Below are positions 1 through 5,444 of a stretch of DNA of 10,398 bases, one piece after another. How positions within the stretch are numbered: the stretch's first letter is position 1; each line of letters opens with the position of its first letter. This DNA comes from Acidobacteriota bacterium (GTDB lineage: Bacteria; Acidobacteriota; Terriglobia; Terriglobales; Acidobacteriaceae): the NCBI GenBank assembly GCA_021793595.1, contig JAJYSL010000148.1, positions 1-10,398 of the forward strand, written 5' to 3'. Made by a program: the position numbers and the translations under genes. The notes beneath the pieces were generated by a model, which saw nothing but the letters and a program-made list of their open reading frames with translations, was not told the origin of the DNA and made no database searches.

Positions 1-20
1 CGTAGCGAAACTTGACGCAT
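1..20 (-). CDS. 5' end of a probable insertion-sequence transposase (partial)
   Basis: Only six complete codons are inside the window, reading M-R-Q-V-S-L from an ATG at 20-18 on the minus strand. The start is convincing because AGGAGGT lies five bases upstream. MRQVSL is how I remember a group of integrase-core (rve, DDE) transposases beginning, but that is recall from a very short peptide and was not tested. The context supports it: the roughly 400 bp upstream hold a hairpin and an array of same-direction 18-bp repeats, as expected for a transposon end carrying repeated transposase-binding sites. The alternative is an unrelated gene with a chance match. The gene start is fairly sure; the family is a guess. 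Confidence 0.5.
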
Positions 21-25
21 ATTTC

Positions 26-32
26 ACCTCCT
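26..32 (-). promoter_or_regulatory. Strong ribosome binding site of the left-edge gene
   Basis: The minus strand reads AGGAGGT here, a seven-base match to the anti-Shine-Dalgarno, five bases before the ATG at 20-18. It is the main support for a gene leaving the left edge. Confidence 0.7.
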
Positions 33-38
33 GCCTTC

Positions 39-61
39 AGTGTAGCCATTCCGGCTACACT
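39..61 (-). other. Perfect 9-bp hairpin in the leader of the left-edge gene
   Basis: AGTGTAGCC at 39-47 and GGCTACACT at 53-61 are exact inverted complements around the loop ATTCC. The structure lies 7 bases upstream of the Shine-Dalgarno on the minus strand and has no T-tract in either direction. It may be an operator, or an RNA hairpin limiting translation of the transposase from read-through transcripts, as seen in some insertion sequences. The hairpin is seen; its role is inferred. Confidence 0.5.
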
Positions 62-129
62 CTACAATACGACCCGTGAAGCGGACCGCGATTCATTAGG
101 TGCCGTTGCACTGCCAGCTTTTTGAGCTT

Positions 130-444
130 GGCCGACTCATGCTCGAATCGACAGTGCCTACCAGCGATCCTCCCCACTCGCGGCAAGGTTATGCTTTAAG
201 CCTCAGGAACAAAGCGCGCGCTCATTAACGAAAATCAATCAGTTGCAGGGCGCTGGGGCGGCAATCTTATACTTTAAGAGCGGCAAAGATATGCTTTAAA
301 TCATATTTTCACTGTGAAAAATCAACCATAACTTGGCCAAACGGCCACTTTATGCTTCTTCCTGAAGTCTGCGGGTTCGGAATTGCGAAAATGCCTGGCC
401 AAGATAAGCTTGATTCGCGAAATCTCGGCCAGGATATGCGTGAT
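130..444 (+). repeat. Array of 18-bp direct repeats, GGCMANNNTATGCTTTAA-like
   Basis: Six clear copies, all in the same direction, start at 182 (GGCAAGGTTATGCTTTAA), 260 (GGCAATCTTATACTTTAA), 282 (GGCAAAGATATGCTTTAA), 343 (GGCCACTTTATGCTTCTT), 397 (GGCCAAGATAAGCTTGAT) and 427 (GGCCAGGATATGCGTGAT). A weaker copy starts at 130 (GGCCGACTCATGCTCGAA). The start-to-start distances are 52, 78, 22, 61, 54 and 30 bp, so this is not a tandem array. The copies also grade from an AA-ending form near the transposase to a GAT-ending form at the outer edge. Reiterated binding sites for a DDE recombinase, as at the ends of Tn7, Mu and IS21-type elements, are the simplest reading. Confidence 0.7.
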
Positions 445-848
445 TACGGCTGCAGAATCAGCGCCTGCGTCAAACGGAACGTCAAGGTGCTTTCGGCCGG
501 CACCTTCACCTTCTTACCCTTGGTCAGGAGTTGAGTCAGGATGCCACCGCCTGCGCCCGCCGCCGCGCCGATGCCCGCTCCTCGACCGTCGCCAAAGGCT
601 CCACCGAGGAGTGCCCCGAGCACGCCGCCACCGGCATACGCTGCCGTCTTGCCATTCAAGCCAACGTTGGACTTGCCGCCCTCAGTTACAGAGGACGTAT
701 CGACACGGTATTGCTTGCCGTTTAAATTCACGGAATCGAGGTCGAGCGTGAGGTTCTGTCCTTTCGCGACTCCGCCGCCATTGATGGTCACGACGCGAAG
801 GTTGGCCTGGGTGCCGGCCGGAATGGCGACGGCCCCTGTACCATCCAA
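444..848 (-). CDS. Glycine-zipper exported protein of unknown function
   Basis: The 134-residue frame opens at TTG 848-846, the only usual start codon in frame, and ends with TAA at 446-444. It begins LDGTGAVAIPAGTQANLRVV, then a beta-rich stretch, and carries a glycine-zipper region (about residues 69-103, rich in AAYAGGGVLGALLGG and GAGIGAAAGAGGG) of the kind that inserts in or packs against outer-membrane lipid. A lysine-rich turn and the ending VPAESTLTFRLTQAL follow. Proteins of this look are common in Acidobacteriota and carry a signal peptide. Here the frame stays open upstream to 1040 and encodes such a segment, so the TTG start is probably not the true N-terminus. The gene is transcribed away from the acyl-CoA synthetase gene at 1178. 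The reading frame is well supported by its composition; its function is unknown. Confidence 0.6.
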   Translation of the reverse strand: MDGTGAVAIPAGTQANLRVVTINGGGVAKGQNLTLDLDSVNLNGKQYRVDTSSVTEGGKSNVGLNGKTAAYAGGGVLGALLGGAFGDGRGAGIGAAAGAGGGILTQLLTKGKKVKVPAESTLTFRLTQALILQP

Positions 849-1040
849 AACAGCTTGCTCGATTTGAGCGGGATAGAGTTTCCCGGCAGCGGCTTTGCTG
901 CTATCGATGGGTGTCGTCGTACGGACAAGGATCGGCGTGCCTGATGGAACCTGGATGGACGGAGTGCCGTTGTCGGCGCTGGATGCCGATGCGCCCAGTA
1001 GGACAAGGGAAGAAACAGCTTTCTGGAAATTTCTCCGGAA
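849..1040 (-). other. In-frame N-terminal extension of the glycine-zipper protein, lacking a start codon
   Basis: Reading on from codon 1 of the 444-848 frame in the upstream direction gives 64 more sense codons before a TAA at 1043-1041. They include FQKAVSSLVLLGASASSADN, which looks like a lysine n-region, a hydrophobic core and an AxA-type cleavage site. VPSGTPILVRTTTPIDSS and AGKLYPAQIEQAV follow, joining smoothly to LDGTG. No ATG, GTG or TTG occurs in this extension; the only near-start is a CTG at 998-996. GGAG lies just after the TAA, where a ribosome binding site would be expected. Either the start codon has been lost by mutation, there is a small sequence error, or an unusual start is used. 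Confidence 0.55.
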
Positions 1041-1177
1041 TTACACGCTACCCGGAACTGGCCGCCGCTCACGTTGCCGATCCACACAAGCCCGATGTCC
1101 AAGTCTGATATAACGAGGGTTGCTCATGGTGTAGCCGAAGTAAATTCTGATGGTGTTAACGGCATGAGAAGGCTTGA

Positions 1178-2980
1178 ATGACATTCGATCTGAAAACGCT
1201 GAATGATGTTTTTTTTCGTGCCTGCAGCGCCGGCGATGAGCGGGTGATGCAGTGGCGGGATGCTGCCGGAAAGTGGCAGCCGATCACAGGGCGTGAACTG
1301 TATGCGCGGGTGTTTGCGTTCGCCGGTGCGCTGGCAGGTTGGGGCATCGTGAAGGGCGACCGGGTCGCGCTGCTTGCGGAAAACCGTTGGGAATGGGCCG
1401 TCACCGACTTTGCAGTGATGGCGCTGGGTGCGGTCGATGTGCCGCTCTATCCCAGCTTGACGGCGCAGCAGGTTGCCGCGATCCTGGCGGACTCCGGAGC
1501 GCGCATTGTGGTGGTGTCGTCGGCCCAGCAGTATGAAAAAGTTGCCGCGATTCGACACCAGACCCAAATTGAACGCATTGTCATCATGGATCACGCTCCC
1601 GACGTGACACAAGCCGTGTGGTTTGGCGATTTCATGCCCGATCCCAAGGCGACTGTCGGAAAGTTCGAGCGGGATAGCAATTTCGACCGGCGTGCCTACG
1701 ATGTTCAGCCAGAAGACCTGGCGACCATCATGTACACCTCCGGCACGACGGGGGAGGCAAAAGGCGTGATGCTGACGCATGGAAACATCGCGTCGAACCT
1801 GAACTTCTCAACCGCTGCGTTCCACTGGGGACGACAGGATATCTGCATTTCGTATCTGCCGCTGTCCCACATTACCGCGAGGCATGTCGATTATGCGCTG
1901 CTCTGCCATGGGGCAACCATCGCCTACTGCTCACCGTTTGATTTGCTGAAGCAGGCGATGGGAGAAGTTCGGCCGACGATTTTTGTGGGAGTACCGCGCG
2001 TTTATGAGAAAGTTCGCCAGGAGGTGATGCGCCGCGCGCACAGCTCGCGTGTGGCCTCGACCATTCTGCATTGGTCATTGCGGCGCGGCGGCAAGAGTCG
2101 CGCCGCATTGCTGGCCGGCACCACGCCGCGAAAGGCGTCCTGGAAGCTGGCGAATCGACTTGTGTTCCGCAAGATTCAGCAGGGATTTGGGGGTCGCGTA
2201 GGCACGTTTGTTTCTGGAGGAGCCCCCCTCGGCCTCGAGACTGCCGGCTGGTTTCTGGACGCGGGCATTCGCATCCAGGAGGGCTATGGGCTCACCGAAA
2301 CCTCTCCGGTGGTCGCGCTGAACACTCATTTGCCGTGTCGCATGGGGAGTGTGGGAAAGCCGCTGCCAAACGTGCAAGCCAAGCTGGCTGCGGATGGCGA
2401 ATTGCTATTGCGGGGTCCGTCCGTGTTTCACGGCTATTGGAATAAGCCGGAGGCGACTGCAGAGAGTTTCGACGCGGATGGATGGTTTCTAACCGGGGAC
2501 GTGGCTCGTTTTGACGAAGATGGTTTTCTCTACATTACCGACCGAAAAAAGGACCTTCTGAAGACCTCCGGCGGCAAGTTGATCGCACCCCAGCCGATTG
2601 AAAATCATTTGAAGGCGGACGCACTGGTAGGCAATGCCGCAGTCGTTGGCGACAAGAGGAAATTCGCCTCCGTACTGATATCGCCAAATTTTCCCGTGCT
2701 GGAGGCCTGGGCGAAGGAGAAGGGAATTGCCGCCGAGAATCGCCAGCAATTAGTTGCACATCCGGAAGTGATGGCACTGTATCAGCAGATTGTTGATCGG
2801 GTAAATGCTTCGCTGGCCAGTTTCGAAACCCTGAAGCGTATCCATGTCGTTGCCGACGAATGGACAATCGATTCTGGCGAGATGACGCCCAGCATGAAGT
2901 TGAAGCGCGCCGTTGTGGTGCGGCGGTATGCACATGAGATTGATCGCTTTTACCATGAAGAGGTTTCATTACGCCGATAA
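1178..2980 (+). CDS. fadD: Long-chain fatty acid--CoA ligase (AMP-forming acyl-CoA synthetase)
   Basis: This 600-residue enzyme should activate fatty acids with ATP to acyl-adenylate and then acyl-CoA, at the inner face of the membrane, feeding lipid synthesis or beta-oxidation. The ANL-superfamily motifs are in order: the phosphate-binding loop YTSGTTGEAKG at residues 186-196, the GYGLTET adenine/acid motif at 369-375, the TGD motif at 439-441, the hinge DRKKD at 455-459, and the C-terminal catalytic lysine in TPSMKLKR (Lys574). The length and the MTPSMKLKR ending match long-chain (FadD15-like) ligases better than acetyl-CoA synthetases. The start ATG follows GAGAAGG with five bases between. 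It diverges from the glycine-zipper gene; the phosphofructokinase gene follows after 115 bp. The exact chain-length preference cannot be read from the sequence. Confidence 0.92.
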   Translation: MTFDLKTLNDVFFRACSAGDERVMQWRDAAGKWQPITGRELYARVFAFAGALAGWGIVKGDRVALLAENRWEWAVTDFAVMALGAVDVPLYPSLTAQQVAAILADSGARIVVVSSAQQYEKVAAIRHQTQIERIVIMDHAPDVTQAVWFGDFMPDPKATVGKFERDSNFDRRAYDVQPEDLATIMYTSGTTGEAKGVMLTHGNIASNLNFSTAAFHWGRQDICISYLPLSHITARHVDYALLCHGATIAYCSPFDLLKQAMGEVRPTIFVGVPRVYEKVRQEVMRRAHSSRVASTILHWSLRRGGKSRAALLAGTTPRKASWKLANRLVFRKIQQGFGGRVGTFVSGGAPLGLETAGWFLDAGIRIQEGYGLTETSPVVALNTHLPCRMGSVGKPLPNVQAKLAADGELLLRGPSVFHGYWNKPEATAESFDADGWFLTGDVARFDEDGFLYITDRKKDLLKTSGGKLIAPQPIENHLKADALVGNAAVVGDKRKFASVLISPNFPVLEAWAKEKGIAAENRQQLVAHPEVMALYQQIVDRVNASLASFETLKRIHVVADEWTIDSGEMTPSMKLKRAVVVRRYAHEIDRFYHEEVSLRR

Positions 2981-3081
2981 CGACAAGACCGGCCGTTCCA
3001 GGTGCGCTGCTGCACATTCCTCACCTCTGTCTCCGACGTACAATCTAAAGATACTAACCAATTACCCATTGAATCGTATTC

Positions 3082-3087
3082 AAGGAG
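3082..3087 (+). promoter_or_regulatory. Ribosome binding site that fixes the phosphofructokinase start
   Basis: AAGGAG lies eight bases before ATG 3096. The frame is open upstream to 2913, overlapping the acyl-CoA synthetase gene, but only the 3096 start has a Shine-Dalgarno and gives the family's MRVGILTGGGDCPGLN N-terminus. Confidence 0.85.
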
Positions 3088-3095
3088 AAAGCATC

Positions 3096-4139
3096 ATGCG
3101 GGTTGGAATTTTGACGGGTGGCGGGGACTGTCCCGGCCTGAACGCTGTGATTCGCGCAGCCGTGCGCAAAGGCATTTTTCATTACGGCGATGAGTTTGTC
3201 GGCTTCATGGAAGGCTGGCGAGGTGTTCTGGAAGACAAGACGGTACCCTTGACCATTGAGCGCGTCTCCGGAATTCTGCAACTGGGAGGAACCATCCTGC
3301 GTACCTCCCGTACAAATGTCCGGAAAAAGCCGGGTGGCATTGAGCAATGCATCGCCACCATTCAGCGCAACAAGTTGGACGCGCTGATCACGATTGGCGG
3401 GGATGATACTCAGGGCGTGGCCAATGCGCTGGTTGAGAAGGGTGTCCCTTGTGTTGGCGTGCCCAAGACCATCGATAATGACCTGAGTGGTACAGATATC
3501 TGCTTCGGGTTCGATACCGCGGTCAGTATTGCCACCGAGGCCGTCGATCGGCTGCACACCACCGCCGAAGCTCATAGCCGCGTGATTGTGTGCGAGGTGA
3601 TGGGCCGCGATGCGGGCTGGATCGCTCTCTACAGCGGAATCGCGGGCGGGGCGGACGCCATCCTGGTTCCGGAAAAGCCGATCGATCTGGATATGGTGAT
3701 CGCCTGCATCAAGGAGCGGCGCGCGCGTGGGAAACATTTCAGCATCGTTGTGGTTGCGGAGGGTGCCAAGATGCCAGCCACCGGTGAAGTCGCGACACAC
3801 GGCAAAGTGGTAGATGAATTCGGTCATGCTCGCCTGCTCGGAATCGGTCAATATGTTGCTGATGAAATTGAGAAGCGGACCGGCTTTGAGACCCGCGCCG
3901 TCAACCTGGGCCATACCCAGCGCGGTGGGACCCCGACGGCGTTTGATCGCATGCTCGCCACCCGCTACGGTTCGGCCGCCATCGATTTGGCGCATAAGGG
4001 AAAATTTGGCCGCATCGTCGTTCTTCGGGGCAGGGAAATCACGGACATTCCGCTGGCAGACGCCATCGCGAAAAATCGTATCGTTGGAGATGAACTGCTG
4101 GAACTGGCGAGTGGCTTGCAGGCGGTCATCAAGAAATAG
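3096..4139 (+). CDS. pfp: 6-phosphofructokinase, probably pyrophosphate-dependent
   Basis: The 347-residue enzyme phosphorylates fructose 6-phosphate to fructose 1,6-bisphosphate in glycolysis. Family motifs are all present: TGGGDCPGLN at 7-16, GGDDT at 101-105, PKTIDND at 123-129 with the catalytic base Asp127, MGRDAG at 169-174, Glu222 in the sugar-phosphate site, and HTQRGG at 273-278. Residue numbers in the catalytic half coincide with E. coli PfkA. The key point is Asp104 and Lys124: ATP-using enzymes have Gly at both places, while Asp/Lys is the established signature of pyrophosphate-dependent enzymes (EC 2.7.1.90), which are reversible and usually not allosteric. The length and sequence resemble the actinobacterial-type group III enzymes. 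An intrinsic terminator follows directly. Transcription may come from the upstream acyl-CoA synthetase gene or a weak promoter in the 115-bp gap. The family is certain; donor use is inferred from the two residues. Confidence 0.93.
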   Translation: MRVGILTGGGDCPGLNAVIRAAVRKGIFHYGDEFVGFMEGWRGVLEDKTVPLTIERVSGILQLGGTILRTSRTNVRKKPGGIEQCIATIQRNKLDALITIGGDDTQGVANALVEKGVPCVGVPKTIDNDLSGTDICFGFDTAVSIATEAVDRLHTTAEAHSRVIVCEVMGRDAGWIALYSGIAGGADAILVPEKPIDLDMVIACIKERRARGKHFSIVVVAEGAKMPATGEVATHGKVVDEFGHARLLGIGQYVADEIEKRTGFETRAVNLGHTQRGGTPTAFDRMLATRYGSAAIDLAHKGKFGRIVVLRGREITDIPLADAIAKNRIVGDELLELASGLQAVIKK

Positions 4140-4168
4140 TTCACATTCAGCGGTTTGCGGTTAAAGAG

Positions 4169-4203
4169 ACGGCCAACCTGCGGCGGGTTGGTCGTTTTTT
4201 TTT
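4169..4203 (+). terminator. Intrinsic terminator after the phosphofructokinase gene
   Basis: ACGGCCAACC (4169-4178) pairs with GGTTGGTCGT (4186-4195) in a ten-pair stem with one G-U wobble and a seven-base loop. It runs into nine consecutive T (4195-4203). It begins 30 bases after the stop codon. Confidence 0.92.
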
Positions 4204-4383
4204 CGCCAAAATGATTCTTGTTCGCTGCCTCTGGCTTCCCAGATGCGGGGAATCAGCGCTGCCACACCCCAATAAGCAGCGGGGGATTTGGAAGTTGCCG
4301 CATTCTGTTGTGCTTTCTTTTCCACCGTCGGTAGGATGGAACACTTTACCGGTGTTTCACCGTCAAACGCCCCAAGAAATGGG
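4204..4383. other. Non-coding spacer between terminator and next promoter
   Basis: No frame with coding character, RNA gene or clear repeat is visible in these 180 bases. Small open frames here on both strands have neither a ribosome binding site nor recognisable protein features. Confidence 0.5.
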
Positions 4384-4412
4384 TTGAATTCCGCAGAAAA
4401 ACGGCCTATAAC
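4384..4412 (+). promoter_or_regulatory. Sigma-70-like promoter of the helix-turn-helix gene
   Basis: TTGAAT at 4384-4389 and TATAAC at 4407-4412 are separated by exactly 17 bases. Start of transcription would be near 4419, leaving a leader of about 47 bases before ATG 4466. The preceding gene is closed by a terminator, so this gene needs its own promoter. Confidence 0.6.
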
Positions 4413-4465
4413 CAAAGTCCGACGCTGGCTTTCCTGCCGGCGATTTAGAGAATTTCGGAGAGCAT

Positions 4466-4831
4466 ATGGCAGGTTCGGCCCGCAAGAAAATCTCACCCTC
4501 CGGCTCTGCAGCGGTGTCGGGCAACGGTCCCCGCGTCACCCAGCGTAGGGCCGCGCTGATGACCCTGCCACAGGCCACGCCGCCTGCCTGGGAGGCGCGC
4601 GAGGTGATGGACATACGCCAAGCCGCAAACTATCTGGGGATCAGTTCTGACAGCCTCTACAAGTACGCGTCAGAGAACCTGATTCCGGCATTCAAGCTGG
4701 GCAATCGCTGGCGCTTCAAGCGGTCTTTGCTGGATCACTGGATGGAACTGCAGAGTTCTCATGGATTGGAAATCGCGTCGGAAAAGAGCGTGAAGCCTAA
4801 GCAGAAAAAGCCGGTCAGTCGCGTCAATTGA
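4466..4831 (+). CDS. Excisionase/MerR-like helix-turn-helix DNA-binding protein
   Basis: The 121-residue protein has a disordered, Ser/Gly/Arg-rich N-terminal third. Residues 48-93 hold one winged-helix unit, MDIRQAANYLGISSDSLYKY followed by IPAFKLGNRWRFKRSLLDHWM. This is the HTH_17 (excisionase-family) pattern: a recognition helix, a K-x-G-x-x-W-R-F wing and a final helix. A lysine-rich tail (KPKQKKPVSRVN) ends it. Such single-domain proteins act as excisionases or small transcription regulators; no integrase gene is nearby, so regulation is more likely here. GGAGAG stands only three bases before ATG 4466, rather close, so ATG 4559 (residue 32) is a possible alternative start. It lies alone between a terminator and the long nrdJ leader. 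The target is unknown. Confidence 0.8.
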   Translation: MAGSARKKISPSGSAAVSGNGPRVTQRRAALMTLPQATPPAWEAREVMDIRQAANYLGISSDSLYKYASENLIPAFKLGNRWRFKRSLLDHWMELQSSHGLEIASEKSVKPKQKKPVSRVN

Positions 4832-4854
4832 CCGTTTCCGTGTACCCGCAGTGA

Positions 4855-4876
4855 AGCCTGAAAATCCTTTCAGGCT
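4855..4876 (+). terminator. Hairpin after the helix-turn-helix gene, possible terminator
   Basis: AGCCTGAAA (4855-4863) and TTTCAGGCT (4868-4876) form a perfect nine-pair stem with the loop ATCC, 23 bases after the stop codon. The position suits a terminator, but there is no T-tract after the stem, so it may instead be a 3'-end stabilising hairpin. Confidence 0.45.
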
Positions 4877-5158
4877 CAGGCCTTGGAAATCGAAGTTCAT
4901 CGGCCAGTGAAGATTCTCGTTTCAGCACAGTTCCGTGCCCATTTATCCACGCTTCCACAGCCAATACCCAAATCTGCACCAATCCTGCGCCTTGCCCCGT
5001 TCGGCTCCAAATCCTACACTGAAGCGTCTGGTACATCCCGTCCTCAGCGACTCGAAACTTGACCCGGATTTTAAGCGCAGCAGCCCAAAAGTAACGACCC
5101 TCCAAGTCTCGATGTTGCAACGAATTGCAAAGGCAACACAATTAGTAGCGGTATTGGC
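4877..5158. other. Long non-coding spacer upstream of nrdJ
   Basis: The spacer is about 280 bp and C-rich on the + strand. The open frames seen on either strand lack ribosome binding sites and family-like sequence. The one structured spot is TTGCAA at 5115-5120 and again at 5125-5130 (each self-complementary, four bases between), enclosed by TGTTGC (5113-5118) and GCAACA (5133-5138). This lies 20-45 bp upstream of the promoter-like site at 5159 and could be a regulator site. Confidence 0.4.
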
Positions 5159-5187
5159 TTGACAGACGCTACGGACAGCGGTACTTT
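5159..5187 (+). promoter_or_regulatory. Sigma-70-like promoter for nrdJ
   Basis: TTGACA at 5159-5164, a perfect -35 box, is followed after 17 bases by TACTTT at 5182-5187. The predicted start near 5194 gives a leader of about 250 bases before the nrdJ ATG. The -10 box is imperfect. Confidence 0.55.
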
Positions 5188-5244
5188 CCCTCTACGGGCG
5201 TTTGGTGGCGTCAATGACCGCATGATCCCGCCGAGTCCGAAAAA

Positions 5245-5272
5245 GGATCGATTCATGATTACGGATCGATCC
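5245..5272 (+). other. Hairpin in the nrdJ leader
   Basis: GGATCGAT (5245-5252) pairs exactly with ATCGATCC (5265-5272) across a 12-base loop. GGATCGAT also recurs as a direct repeat at 5263-5270. It lies inside the predicted 5' leader, so it could act as RNA structure or as a DNA operator. Confidence 0.45.
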
Positions 5273-5299
5273 AGTATGCAGAAATTTGTCTTTCCGGAA

Positions 5300-5312
5300 T
5301 ACACGCCGTGTA
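5300..5312. promoter_or_regulatory. Palindrome TACACG-C-CGTGTA in the nrdJ leader
   Basis: TACACG (5300-5305) and CGTGTA (5307-5312) form an exact inverted repeat around one base, 133 bp before the nrdJ start. It resembles an operator half-site pair but does not match the NrdR box I know (ACACTATAT-like pairs). Confidence 0.3.
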
Positions 5313-5431
5313 AGAGTCAGGAATTATCCCGAAACACTTGAACAGCGGAGCCAGAAGAAGGCTTGAGATAAAAAAATGCAGGTTCGGCATCCTATTCCGG
5401 AGAGGCCGAAACCAGCGCAGAATTCAGAACC

Positions 5432-5436
5432 AGGAG
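5432..5436 (+). promoter_or_regulatory. Ribosome binding site that fixes the nrdJ start
   Basis: AGGAG lies eight bases before ATG 5445. The frame also opens at ATG 5376, but that codon follows an A-run with no Shine-Dalgarno, and the extra 23 residues are not family-like. Confidence 0.75.
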
Positions 5437-5444
5437 ATGCCAAT

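Larger units (their letters stand above)
1..450 (-). mobile_element. End of an insertion sequence or transposon extending off the left edge
   Basis: The likely transposase start at 20-1, the hairpin at 39-61 and seven same-direction repeats between 130 and 444 together look like the end of an element whose coding part lies beyond position 1. The outer boundary is not defined. The last repeat ends at 444, which overlaps the first base of the TAA stop (446-444, minus strand) of the neighbouring gene, so the junction is probably between about 445 and 460. No target duplication can be seen because the other end is outside the window. Confidence 0.5.

Noticed and set aside
182..444. CRISPR array
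   Set aside because: The repeats are degenerate, not dyad-symmetrical, and spaced irregularly (22 to 78 bp); no cas gene is near.
541..867. 108-residue proline/alanine-rich frame on the + strand
   Set aside because: It is the antisense of the glycine-zipper gene; its composition is explained by that gene's Gly/Ala codons, and it has no ribosome binding site.
2913..3095. Longer N-terminus for the phosphofructokinase
   Set aside because: It overlaps the acyl-CoA synthetase gene, has no Shine-Dalgarno and adds 61 residues absent from the family.
5159..5341. 60-residue leader peptide or upstream frame before nrdJ
   Set aside because: The TTG start coincides with the -35 box and no Shine-Dalgarno precedes it or the internal ATGs; the peptide has no family features.
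5376..5444. Upstream ATG for NrdJ
   Set aside because: It lacks a ribosome binding site, whereas AGGAG stands eight bases before ATG 5445.
4877..5444. Cobalamin riboswitch or NrdR boxes upstream of nrdJ
   Set aside because: I looked for the conserved riboswitch segments (such as GCCACTG and the GGGAA box region) and for paired ACACTATAT-like NrdR boxes and found neither.
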